From a virus, in IMG/VR virus record IMGVR_UViG_3300042298_002291, positions 1 through 20,346 of that record: a DNA stretch of 20,346 bases, one strand, 5' to 3'. The notes under the pieces are model-generated. The model was not told the origin of the DNA and did no database searches. It saw only the letters and a list, made by a program, of their open reading frames with translations. Each line of letters opens with the position of its first letter. Position 1 is the first letter of the stretch. Of the stretch, positions 13,680 to 20,346 are shown piece by piece. Both the position numbers and the translations under genes were made by a program.

Positions 13680-14119
13680 AGTTGTCTTTGGATTTGTCGG
13701 ATTTCTTCTTTGGAAGCGTCTTCACGAACAAAGCCCATCATCCCCGCGCCGTGAATAGCGACCATGCGGGGCGTGGCCTTCACGATCATCAAGGCAATGT
13801 CGCGCCACGCGGCGTTGATGTAGGCCGTTTTGACCGGATCGGGTTCCTCGCTCAACTCGCGCAGCCAAGTGATGCGGTTTTGTAAATCGGCGGGCGTGTC
13901 GGTGCCGGGGTCTTGCTCTTCAATCTTGAACCACTGAACCGCGTGCTTGCCGCAGTCCCCCGGCTCAAAGAGGAAGGTGACCACCGTGCTGCCATCGCGG
14001 CGAACTTGGCGTGTGCAGGGCGGGCGTTGCAGGGTTTCGCCCAAAGAGAGGAGCGCCGTAGCGAGGCGCGTGGAGGTTGTGACGAATACTTCGCCGCCCT
14101 TTTCCGTGTCAGTAGTCAT
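13676..14119 (-). CDS. Tail-region protein of unknown role (147 aa)
   Basis: The 147-residue product has a Thr-rich start (MTTDTEKGGEVFVTTSTRLA), a Leu-rich segment, then FLFEPGDCGKHAVQWFKIEE and two C-terminal helices (WRDIALMIVKATPRMVAIHG, DASKEEIRQIQRQ). Its stop overlaps the chaperone start by ATGA. It is soluble, without membrane segments. Genes in this slot, between the tail tube and chaperone, vary among siphophages. A tail-assembly or tail-tube-associated role is inferred from position only. No known family was recognised. Confidence 0.6.
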   Translation of the reverse strand: MTTDTEKGGEVFVTTSTRLATALLSLGETLQRPPCTRQVRRDGSTVVTFLFEPGDCGKHAVQWFKIEEQDPGTDTPADLQNRITWLRELSEEPDPVKTAYINAAWRDIALMIVKATPRMVAIHGAGMMGFVREDASKEEIRQIQRQL

Positions 14120-14174
14120 TTGTGATTTTAGACGGCGGGATTTACGCGCCCGCCGTGGCGCGTTGAAGGGAAGG

Positions 14175-14555
14175 TTATCCGGTGATCAGCGGGTATTGGC
14201 TGGCATCGACCGAGAAAGCCGCAAAGGCTTCGCTCGTTTGCGAGCGGGTCGTGCTGTTGACCAAGACCGAGCCGGAAGTAATGCCGTTGGCGCTGGTCGT
14301 GTTGTTGATCGTCAGCGCCACGCCGGGGGCCGCGAGGCCGAGGCCCGTGGTCAATCCATTGGCAACGCCTTCGATGGTGATTGCCGCCATCGGCTTGTAG
14401 TAAGAGACGGCTACGACATCGCCTTGATCGTTGGTCAGTTCGACCTTTTCGCGTGAAGTCGTGCGGGTGAAAGAATTGATGATGATGCCAGTTTCCGCTG
14501 TGCAGCCGAAAACAACGGCGGCAGACGAGGAAGAGGTAATGGTGATCGCGGGCAT
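14175..14555 (-). CDS. Putative major tail tube protein (126 aa)
   Basis: The product is rich in beta strands and Ser/Thr/Ala: AITITSSSSAAVVFGCTAET, then SREKVELTNDQGDVVAVSYY, PMAAITIEGVANGL and ALTINNTTSANGITSGSVLV. This is the appearance of a small virion ring protein. It lies after the tail-completion gene and before the chaperone, the normal slot for the tail tube protein. At 126 residues it is short but near the small tube proteins of gene transfer agents (about 135). No enzyme motif is present. The alternative is a separate neck or tail-terminator protein. Confidence 0.5.
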   Translation of the reverse strand: MPAITITSSSSAAVVFGCTAETGIIINSFTRTTSREKVELTNDQGDVVAVSYYKPMAAITIEGVANGLTTGLGLAAPGVALTINNTTSANGITSGSVLVNSTTRSQTSEAFAAFSVDASQYPLITG

Positions 14556-14577
14556 ACCTCGCCGCGCCTGTCAACCG

Positions 14578-15075
14578 TTACACCAGACGAGAAACGTGGA
14601 CGCTGAATCGGTAGCTGCGGACGGCGTGACGCTCTTGACGGCTAAACTCCATCGACCCTTGGCGAACCAAACCGTGCCAAGTGACCGAGGCGCGCGAGCC
14701 TTGCAAGACGGCCAGCAGTTGCGGGTCTTCGATTAAGGCCACGCAAGCCGACCAAAGCTGATCGGTAAATTCCTGCGGGGCTTTGTCGCACTGCTCCTCG
14801 TCTTGATCCGCAAGGGTTAGCTGACTAACCGTGACCTCGACCTCATAGACATCCCCGGTCGGGATCGACTCGCGCAAGCGGGCCGCGCGGATAACGATGG
14901 CGGGCAGTTCAAGATCGTCGCCGCTATCGCCACGCGCCACGGTAACGCCCGCCATGCCGTAGCCGCGCAGGGTGAAGCTAAACGTGTCGGCCACGCATTT
15001 CTCGACGGCCTCCTCCAGAGGTTCCGGGGCGCGGCGTTTGATCGACTGATAACTTAGCGGGACGGACTCTGGCAT
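14578..15075 (-). CDS. Putative tail terminator/completion protein (165 aa)
   Basis: The gene overlaps the preceding neck gene by 22 bases. The N-terminal helix (PEPLEEAVEKCVADTF) is followed by strands (ELPAIVIRAARL and GDVYEVEVTVSQLTL), a helix (FTDQLWSACVALIEDPQLLA) and final strands (SVTWHGLVRQGSMEF, SYRFSVHVSRLV). This alternation and length resemble tail-terminator proteins of siphophages such as lambda gpU, which cap the tube and join it to the head. Its place between a neck protein and the tube candidate supports this. The identification is structural-pattern and position based. Confidence 0.55.
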   Translation of the reverse strand: MPESVPLSYQSIKRRAPEPLEEAVEKCVADTFSFTLRGYGMAGVTVARGDSGDDLELPAIVIRAARLRESIPTGDVYEVEVTVSQLTLADQDEEQCDKAPQEFTDQLWSACVALIEDPQLLAVLQGSRASVTWHGLVRQGSMEFSRQERHAVRSYRFSVHVSRLV

Positions 15076-15377
15076 GAGAATATGAGTTCTTGCCCATCTT
15101 GGGCGCGTTCGATGCTGATGACGCGGTAGGTCTTAGTGACGCCCGCCGACAGGACTGTCAGCTTGCTCCCGACCTTGACCGCGCGGGTGTCGGTCGTGGA
15201 CTTAACGTGCAGGCCGATGTCGCGGGAAGGCATGAAACCACCTTCGGCAATGTCGCTTCCGACTGTTCCCTGTGTGACCGCCGCGCTAAACGTGGACGAA
15301 CCGAAAGTCACCGTTGCCGGAAGATCGGCAATGATGCTGTCGAGTTCGGTAGCGAGCCGCGCCGTGTCGAGGGCCAT
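15054..15377 (-). CDS. Head-tail joining/neck protein (107 aa)
   Basis: The product begins MALDTARLATELDSIIADLP, a helix, followed by strands (ATVTFGSSTFSAAVTQGTV, DIGLHVKSTTD, RAVKVGSKLTVLSAG, KTYRVISIERAQDG). A small beta barrel with an N-terminal helix is the fold expected for head-completion or joining proteins (lambda gpFII type). It begins just after the glycosyltransferase island and leads into the tail genes. No strong Shine-Dalgarno is present. The function is inferred from size, predicted strands and position. Confidence 0.55.
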   Translation of the reverse strand: MALDTARLATELDSIIADLPATVTFGSSTFSAAVTQGTVGSDIAEGGFMPSRDIGLHVKSTTDTRAVKVGSKLTVLSAGVTKTYRVISIERAQDGQELIFSCQSPSR

Positions 15378-15384
15378 GCTACGG

Positions 15385-16302
15385 CTACACTGTCAAGGCT
15401 TTGTCGGCGGCTTCTAAAAAGCGGCCAAATCCGACTTCGGCGCAGAACTCCCGGTGCGCCAAGGCGCAGCCCGCCTCGGCAATGCCGCGCAGCCTGTCGT
15501 AGTCAAGGGCGCGGATAAAGTCGCACAATTCAGCTTCCGGCAATCCTTGCGGAAACGTAACGCGATGCTGGCCGTCTAAGAAAAGCTCGTTGCCTTGGTC
15601 AAGCGGCTGGCACTCGACGATCAGCGACCCGCTTGCGGCAGCCTCGCAGCAACGGATGCTGTGAGCGCGCCCGTGCGCGGGCGGGCAAAGCACGGCGGAA
15701 AATTCGCGGAACAACGCGGCGACCCCATTGGCCCCGGCCAAGTTGCGCGGGGCGCTAAAGGCGCGCAACAAGCTCGCGCGATGCAGGATTTCCACAATGC
15801 GGATGCGCTCGGTTTTCCATGCGTTGTTGTGACCGATATAGCACAGTTCTTTTATGCGATTGTGCTGCGGGACGGCGGGGAACAGGTCGCTGGCAAACAT
15901 AATCGGGGCAAAGTCGGCCTTCATGTTCAAGGAACGAAACCACGCGACATCGCTTGTTTGCGCGGCGGCGTAGTAGTGCAGCCAGTTTTGTTCCGCGTGG
16001 AACTCCCGCCCGCCGGGGAAAACGTCATTGCCCGCAATCCATTCGGAAACATAGCCAAGCAGGGGTTTGCCCAGCGCCAGCAAGTCGGCATGATGGCGGC
16101 GAATAAAGTCCGCGTGCATATGCGGAGACACAAAGACCACGCAATCGGCGCTGCTTTGCCGCAAGATTTGCAGCACCCCGGCATGATCGTAGGGCATGGC
16201 AATGGCCGCGTTGCACATTCCATGCCGAAAAAGTTGCTGGCACAAACCGGAACCAAAGCTCACAGGCTCGTCGTGCCAGAAAACAATGTCGGCCACTTTC
16301 AT
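15385..16302 (-). CDS. GT-B-like glycosyltransferase (305 aa)
   Basis: I chose the ATG at 16302-16300 because it overlaps the upstream GT2 stop as ATGA; the longer ORF only adds shadow sequence. The C-terminal half has HSIRCCEAAASGSLIVE (214-230), the nucleotide-sugar binding signature of CgeB-like/GT4-type enzymes, with Glu220 in the E-x7-E-like region. The N-terminal half begins with a Rossmann-like strand (KVADIVFWHDEP) and contains CVVFVSPHMHADF and PLLGYVSEW. It would transfer a sugar to an unknown acceptor in the cytoplasm. It is the last gene of the glycosyltransferase island. Confidence 0.75.
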   Translation of the reverse strand: MKVADIVFWHDEPVSFGSGLCQQLFRHGMCNAAIAMPYDHAGVLQILRQSSADCVVFVSPHMHADFIRRHHADLLALGKPLLGYVSEWIAGNDVFPGGREFHAEQNWLHYYAAAQTSDVAWFRSLNMKADFAPIMFASDLFPAVPQHNRIKELCYIGHNNAWKTERIRIVEILHRASLLRAFSAPRNLAGANGVAALFREFSAVLCPPAHGRAHSIRCCEAAASGSLIVECQPLDQGNELFLDGQHRVTFPQGLPEAELCDFIRALDYDRLRGIAEAGCALAHREFCAEVGFGRFLEAADKALTV

Positions 16303-16874
16303 TTCTGAAGGGTGGTCTTGCTGCTGTCGTAGTTGTAGCGATGCAGGATTTGCGGGATGTGCGCTTCTGTCTCGGCCTCGGCCCAAAGGTGACGCAGCCA
16401 TAGCGCGTCCTCGTTGCGCCTCACTTGCGGCACGGCGTAAGCGCAGGCAAGTTCTCGCCGCCACGCGCACCAAAACCACGGCGGGCGTTTGGTCACGCCT
16501 CCGGGACGGAAGGGTTCGACCTCATGGCCGAGGCGGCAGTTGATGCGTCCCGTCTCGCCATCGACGCTGGCCCACTGGTCGTAAGTAATAACGTCCTTGT
16601 CGTGGCGGATGTTGTCGAGAACGAGGGTGAAGTAGCCTTCGCATAGAGCGTCATCATCGTCGAGAAAGGTGATATACTTGCCCCCTGCTGCGCGCAGGAG
16701 CTTGTTGCGGGCCTCCCCGATGCCGCACAGGAGGTTCTCGCGCAGCATTACTATCTCCACGTTGCGGCCTTTCACGCGAGCTTCCAGCGAGCGGAACAGG
16801 GCATTGGCCTCCTGCTCCCGCTCGGTGATGGTCGGGATAAGAACGGACAGGTCGGGCGTTGGTGCGCGCTTCAT
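16299..16874 (-). CDS. GT2 family glycosyltransferase (191 aa)
   Basis: The protein has the GT-A start LSVLIPTITEREQEANALF, GIGEARNKLLRAAGGKYITF and the metal-binding acid motif LDDDD (71-75), followed by the acceptor-side segments PWFWCAWRRELA and RRNEDALWLRHLW. These are the usual blocks of family 2 glycosyltransferases, with a short length (about 190) that lacks a C-terminal membrane anchor. The enzyme should use a nucleotide sugar in the cytoplasm. ATGA overlaps join it to both neighbouring glycosyltransferases, indicating co-translation. The acceptor is unknown. Confidence 0.85.
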   Translation of the reverse strand: MKRAPTPDLSVLIPTITEREQEANALFRSLEARVKGRNVEIVMLRENLLCGIGEARNKLLRAAGGKYITFLDDDDALCEGYFTLVLDNIRHDKDVITYDQWASVDGETGRINCRLGHEVEPFRPGGVTKRPPWFWCAWRRELACAYAVPQVRRNEDALWLRHLWAEAETEAHIPQILHRYNYDSSKTTLQK

Positions 16875-18559
16875 GAATGTTTCGCGTGGAACAATGTCTT
16901 AGCTCTTTCGTATTCCTCCGGATCGTTGCCGCGCTCATATGTTGCGTCCATCGACACTTTGCCGCCGAGCGGGTGAACGTGCTGAAAGACAAGATGCTTG
17001 GCGTCGATGATTGCCCCGGCCTTTTGCGCCCGCTGCGTGAGGTCGTTGTCTGAATAGACGTTGCGGAACGCCCCATCAAAGAGGCCGTGCGCCTCATACC
17101 AGCGGCGGGTCACAATCGCCATCGTGATCAGCCCGTCCTCGCGCAGCCCGTCCGAAACGCGCAAGACTTTAGGCGCGAACAAATCGCCGCCGAGTGCGTC
17201 GAGGATCAGCTTGTCCCAGCCGAGCGGCGGCTCGAAATCGTCGGCAATCTGAATCAGCACATCTCCGGTTGCGGCCTTGGCAGCGGTGTTCCAAGCGCCA
17301 ACCGAATAACCGCCCTCTGCGGCGATTACGTGGCGGAATCGGCTCAACTTCTCGCGGCTTTCGGTATCGTCCTCGTCAATGGCGAACCAATGCTCGACCG
17401 CCTCCGGGTTGCTGGCGCGGCCCAACCAGAGCGACATGGCGTTGATCGCCTTTGACCAGCGGCCACGGGTAGCGTGCAGGAGGCTAATGCGCGGCCTGCC
17501 GCCGTTTTCCAGCATCAAGTCCTCGACTTGCTTGGCCCTTGCCTCGTCTCCGTTGGCACGATGCGCCCATGCCATTGTGGCAAAACCCTTCCAGCCGTAG
17601 ATGTCGGGGCGGTGCGTCCATTCGTAGATTTTCGGTTCCTTGATTGTTAGGCAATGCTCGGCAGTCTTGACCGCTTCGGCGGTCTGCCCCGCGTCCATTT
17701 GCAAGAGTGCCAGCAAATGATGCGCCTCGCGCCGGGAGTCGCAGAGCTTGATCGCGCGTTGCAGCAAATCCTGCCCGTGTTCGTTTTTCTCGGCCATCAT
17801 GGCGAGGTTCAGCAAGACCTCGTAGCGATAGACGCCATCGAGGTTGTCGAGGCGTAGGGCTTGCAGTCCGTATTTGACCGCCTCTTCGCGCTTGCCGAGC
17901 AGGAAGAACTCATAGTGCAGATAGAAAGCGATGTGCTGCGTCTCTTGGTATCGCCAGAGCAGTATGTTGAGGTTGCGTTCCTGTGATCCGGTCTTGGCGT
18001 CGAGGGGTTGGTGAACAATGCGGATGTCCTTGCGGACGCGCACTTGCAGGGTGTCCTTGTCTTTGTCCTCCGTGACCGGGATGCACTTTTCGTGAACCCC
18101 GTTAAACCATGCCGCCGTGCCGCGCCGGAACAGGCGCTCGCGTAGGACGGACTTGCAGTGCTGCGGCAGTTCATACTCGGCCAGAATCCAATCCTCTTTG
18201 GTATCGGTGCAGGCTTGCTTGATCGTCTCGCCCATCCCTTCGGGCAGGGTATCGTCGCAGTCCATCCACATGAACCACTCGGCGGGCGTTACTGCGGCGA
18301 GGCGGAAGGCTTCGTTGCGGGCGGCGGCGAAATCATCCACGAAGGGCCACGATGCGGTGGCGGGGCTGTTGTGGTATTCCCCGACAATGCAACCGCGCTC
18401 ACGGGCAATCTGAAGCGATTTGTCGGGCTTCTGGCCCCCGATGGCACGAACGACAATAACGGTGTCGCTGACGGTGAAGGCGCTATCCAGCGCCCGTCCT
18501 ATAATCTCTTCCTCGTTGCCGCATATAAGGCACACGGCGACCTTCGACTGAATTTGCAT
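16871..18559 (-). CDS. Two-domain glycosyltransferase with TPR-like linker (562 aa)
   Basis: Residues 5-180 form a GT2 domain: VAVCLICGNEEEIIGRAL, a turn, then DFAAARNEAF (76-85) and WMDCDDTLPEG (98-108), the DxD metal site. Residues 205-345 are helical, TPR-like (REEAVKYGLQALRLDN, GQTAEAVKTAEHCL). Residues 355-562 form a second GT-A-like domain with RISLLHATRGRW, FAIDEDDTES (392-401), NTAAKAATGDVLIQIADDFE (424-443) and SDNDLTQRAQKAG. Such double GT-plus-TPR proteins occur in phage and bacterial glycan clusters. It is the first gene of the island, after the capsid terminator, and its stop overlaps the next start by ATGA. Acceptor unknown. Confidence 0.85.
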   Translation of the reverse strand: MQIQSKVAVCLICGNEEEIIGRALDSAFTVSDTVIVVRAIGGQKPDKSLQIARERGCIVGEYHNSPATASWPFVDDFAAARNEAFRLAAVTPAEWFMWMDCDDTLPEGMGETIKQACTDTKEDWILAEYELPQHCKSVLRERLFRRGTAAWFNGVHEKCIPVTEDKDKDTLQVRVRKDIRIVHQPLDAKTGSQERNLNILLWRYQETQHIAFYLHYEFFLLGKREEAVKYGLQALRLDNLDGVYRYEVLLNLAMMAEKNEHGQDLLQRAIKLCDSRREAHHLLALLQMDAGQTAEAVKTAEHCLTIKEPKIYEWTHRPDIYGWKGFATMAWAHRANGDEARAKQVEDLMLENGGRPRISLLHATRGRWSKAINAMSLWLGRASNPEAVEHWFAIDEDDTESREKLSRFRHVIAAEGGYSVGAWNTAAKAATGDVLIQIADDFEPPLGWDKLILDALGGDLFAPKVLRVSDGLREDGLITMAIVTRRWYEAHGLFDGAFRNVYSDNDLTQRAQKAGAIIDAKHLVFQHVHPLGGKVSMDATYERGNDPEEYERAKTLFHAKHS

Positions 18560-18588
18560 CTGCCCCGTGGCAGACTGTCAATCAAACG

Positions 18589-18613
18589 AAAAACCCCGCC
18601 CTTTCGGGCGGGG
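18589..18613 (-). terminator. Rho-independent terminator after the major capsid gene
   Basis: On the minus strand the 8-bp stem CCCCGCCC/GGGCGGGG encloses a GAAA tetraloop and is followed by five T residues (stem 18594-18613, T-run 18593-18589). It lies 28 bases beyond the capsid stop, in the leftward direction of transcription. It should end most transcripts that come from the head genes and lower expression of the glycosyltransferases behind it. Confidence 0.85.
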
Positions 18614-18641
18614 TCTTGCACACACACAGAACCAGCAAACT

Positions 18642-19604
18642 TTACGCGTAGGACGTGTCGATGCCGATAGCGCAGGAAGCGTCGATGAGCTTCTCCGAGG
18701 TATTGTGGCGGCAGCGGATGACGTTGGAGCGGCGGGCCTCGTCGCGATAAGTCTCGGTGACGAGCGGCGTCGGGCTATCCTCGTTCCACAACAGGGTGCG
18801 GCCAAGTCCACCAGCGGTGAACTCACCAGCGCCGAGCTTCGCCAGAACAATCTTGGAGTTGCCCCAGATGAAGGAACCGGAATAGCTCTGACCTTTCTTC
18901 GCGCCGTTCTTCGCGCCGCGGCCGATGAGGACGCGATTGACGTTGAGGGCGGCGGCAACTTCCTCGGCGGAAGCAGGACGGGCCTGCGCCACGTTTTTCA
19001 CGGGGCCGAAAAGGTTGTTGAGGAGCTTGGTCGTGCGACGAACGCGATTGAAGACCTGCAAGGACATGATGAGCGTGTCGGCCACCACGTTTTTCTTGGC
19101 GAGTTCGGTCATCGCGTCATCGACATCTTTGGCGAGGTCGAGCGTGTCGATCGAGCCAGCGGTGTAAGCGGCATTGGCGCTGATGGCGCTGATGCCAGAA
19201 CCGAAAACCAGATCAGCAACGCGCTGCTCATGCGAGATGAGGAGGCTGTTGTTGAGGAAGGTCGCGGACGAAACTTCCACATCGAAGTAGCGGCCAAGGT
19301 CGGCGCTCGTCTCATCCGGCAGCAACTCTTCCAACTCGTAGCTGGTGCAGGAGTAGTTGTCGGTGGTGAAGCGGCGGGTGACGCGCGAGCGGTCAGTGCC
19401 GGGAGCAGTCTTGAGCGCATCGGCGTTGTAAGCCTCACCGGGGCCGAGGTCGATCTTGACGTATTCGCCAGAGCGAGCCGGAACCGAATAGACGGGAAGA
19501 ACCTCAAGGCCGATGAACGGCAGGGCTGCGGAGTTCGACGCCGCCTCGAAAACCGCTTGCGAGATTTCCGCGCGGGGCAGGGCGTTAGAGTTTGAGTAGG
19601 CCAT
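18642..19604 (-). CDS. Major capsid protein (320 aa)
   Basis: The 320-residue protein follows a decoration-like gene and is followed by a strong terminator, consistent with high expression. The N-terminal region is helical (AEISQAVFEAASNSAALPFI), followed by a long strand/loop (YVKIDLGPGEAYNADAL), TTDNYSCTSYELEELLPDETS and a spine-like helix (RVADLVFGSGISAISA). The C-terminal half has DVDDAMTELAKKNVVADTLI, LNVNRVLIGRGAKNGAKKGQ, SYSGSFIWGN and ETYRDEARRSNVIRCRHN, a pattern shared by HK97-fold coat proteins of the Mu-like and related groups. No N-terminal delta domain cleavage site is evident. The start lacks a Shine-Dalgarno. Confidence 0.85.
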   Translation of the reverse strand: MAYSNSNALPRAEISQAVFEAASNSAALPFIGLEVLPVYSVPARSGEYVKIDLGPGEAYNADALKTAPGTDRSRVTRRFTTDNYSCTSYELEELLPDETSADLGRYFDVEVSSATFLNNSLLISHEQRVADLVFGSGISAISANAAYTAGSIDTLDLAKDVDDAMTELAKKNVVADTLIMSLQVFNRVRRTTKLLNNLFGPVKNVAQARPASAEEVAAALNVNRVLIGRGAKNGAKKGQSYSGSFIWGNSKIVLAKLGAGEFTAGGLGRTLLWNEDSPTPLVTETYRDEARRSNVIRCRHNTSEKLIDASCAIGIDTSYA

Positions 19605-19616
19605 AGTAGTAGTCGG

Positions 19617-19970
19617 TTAGAAGCTTTTCTTGGGAACGGCGATTTCCACGATGTCATTGGTCGTGCCCGCGTTAATCGCAAAGCCAACCGAAACACCGCC
19701 AGCCGAGGCAACCTTGCCGTCAGCAATTGCGTGCACGACAGCGCCAGCGGCAAGTCCTGCGCCGGAAACAGTTGCCAAGTAGGTCGGGTGGAAAAGTTTG
19801 ACGTTCACCGTGCCAGCCGCCGCAGCGTCCTCTTGGGTGAACCCGATGGCCGCACCGTTGGTGGCGGCGACAACCTCGTTCTCCGTAGTGTGGAGTTTGA
19901 CGAGGCGAAATGCGCTGATCGCGGCGTTGGCGACGAACGAGCGGTTTGTTGAATCAACTTGGGATGCCAT
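19617..19970 (-). CDS. Capsid decoration/head-stabilising protein (117 aa)
   Basis: The 117-residue protein is of the DUF2190-like small head protein type: helix/strand start (MASQVDSTNRSFVANAAISAF given in part: FVANAAISAFRLVKL), an Ala/Gly-rich middle (AIGFTQEDAAAAGTVNVKLF, SGAGLAAGAVVHAIADGK) and a final strand AINAGTTNDIVEIAVPKKSF. Such proteins form spikes or stabilise capsids and often sit between the scaffold/protease and the capsid gene. This is its position here. It has no Shine-Dalgarno and starts 14 bases after the previous stop. Confidence 0.75.
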   Translation of the reverse strand: MASQVDSTNRSFVANAAISAFRLVKLHTTENEVVAATNGAAIGFTQEDAAAAGTVNVKLFHPTYLATVSGAGLAAGAVVHAIADGKVASAGGVSVGFAINAGTTNDIVEIAVPKKSF

Positions 19971-19984
19971 AGTGGTTTAGTAGG

Positions 19985-20346
19985 TTAGAGATTGCGGATG
20001 CCGCTGTTGCGAGCAGCGAGGTAAAGCGCGGGATAACGGGCGATGACGGCCTTCGTGGCGGCGGAACCGCTCAAGCCTTCAGCCTTTACGACAGCAAGGG
20101 CTTCGCTGAAGTCGGTCGGCTCCTTGGCTTCGTCGGCTTTGGCCTCAACGGCGACCGCCGGGGCCACGGGCTTCGCGCCAAAATTGGTGACGAGGTTTTT
20201 GATTTCCGCGAGTTCGGCGGCGAGCTTGGCGTTCATGTCTTCCTTCTCCTCGTCTTCGGAAGCGGGCATTTCGCCGTCTTCCATCTTCGGGGCTTCCTCG
20301 TCTTCCGGCTTGTATTCCAGCGCGGCAAACTTGGTGGTGGCCTCGG
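19985..20346 (-). CDS. C-terminal part of a scaffold/prohead protease-like protein (partial)
   Basis: The frame is open to the right window edge, so the gene starts outside; the ATG at 20284 is internal. Upstream codons read EATTKFAALEYKPEDEEAPK in the same frame. The visible part is very acidic (GEMPASEDEEKEDMNA), then a helix (KLAAELAEIKNLVTNFGAKP), an Ala/Pro/Val-rich linker and a C-terminal helix (AVIARYPALYLAARNSGIRN). Acidic helical C-termini of this sort are typical of phage scaffolding or Mu gpI-type protease/scaffold proteins, upstream of decoration and capsid genes as here. The protease domain itself is not visible, so only the scaffold-like part is supported. Confidence 0.65.
   Translation of the reverse strand, partial: EATTKFAALEYKPEDEEAPKMEDGEMPASEDEEKEDMNAKLAAELAEIKNLVTNFGAKPVAPAVAVEAKADEAKEPTDFSEALAVVKAEGLSGSAATKAVIARYPALYLAARNSGIRNL

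Noticed and set aside
16303-16479. N-terminal extension of the GT-B-like enzyme
   Set aside because: The added residues are Arg/Ala-rich shadow of the GT2 gene; the internal ATG overlaps the GT2 stop as ATGA.
18567-19595. 342-codon plus-strand ORF opposite the capsid gene
   Set aside because: It is antisense to the capsid gene, Arg/Gly/Glu-biased without a domain, and typical of a GC-rich shadow frame.
1-20346. CRISPR array or insertion sequence
   Set aside because: No regularly spaced repeats, terminal inverted repeats or transposase-like protein were seen on either strand.

Overview
This window is the virion-structure and lysis half of a tailed double-stranded DNA phage or prophage, probably a siphovirus. 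About 33 genes run leftward on the minus strand, from about 20,346 down to 638. Two small plus-strand genes at 1-287 converge on them. No terminase, portal, integrase, replication or host housekeeping gene is visible, so the window does not settle whether this is a free phage or a prophage. GC is high (near 60% in the capsid genes) and genes are tightly packed, often with ATGA or TAATG stop/start overlaps. Shine-Dalgarno sequences are scarce. A lipobox protein in the lysis region points to a Gram-negative-type envelope. The Asn/Thr-rich tail protein and weak Shine-Dalgarno use would fit a Verrucomicrobiota- or Bacteroidota-like host, but this is only an impression.

Layout in order of leftward transcription: (1) head, 20,346-18,642: C-terminus of a scaffold/protease-like protein, a small decoration-like protein and the major capsid protein, closed by a strong terminator. 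(2) A three-gene glycosyltransferase island, 18,559-15,385, lying between the capsid and neck genes: a double-GT2/TPR enzyme, a GT2 enzyme and a GT-B-like enzyme, coupled by ATGA overlaps. (3) Neck and tail tube, 15,377-13,676. (4) Tail-assembly chaperone, 13,679-13,000, with an A AAA AAG slippery site and an unannotated 78-codon -1 frame extension, then a basic tail protein and a 710-residue tape measure. (5) Tail tip, 10,001-7,001, including two cysteine-rich proteins, one in clearly AT-richer DNA. (6) Fibre and adhesin region, 6,998-2,498: a signal-peptide Asn/Thr-rich protein, a one-TM peptide, a BppU-like domain, a 769-residue fibre with collagen-like repeats and five HxH motifs, a small beta protein and a LamG-like lectin. 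(7) Small coupled genes, then a lysis cassette, 1,819-638: 57-residue holin-like protein, 72-residue lipoprotein, 59-residue unknown and an M15 peptidase endolysin whose N-terminus is overlapped by a credible 66-codon ORF.

The 288-637 stretch between the converging gene sets holds no strong gene but contains several hairpins and a tRNA-like fold ending in ACCA. The proteins together would build a capsid on a flexible tail of roughly 105 nm, tip it with metal-binding and adhesin proteins, possibly glycosylate virion or host-surface targets, and lyse the host with a holin and peptidase. Four genes reported here (1646-1819, 1248-1427, 2122-2217 and the 13000-13236 frameshift extension) are short or out of frame and easily missed. 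The best candidates for something unusual are the glycosyltransferase island inside the head-neck module, the frameshift, the tRNA-like element and the overlapping frames at the endolysin N-terminus.
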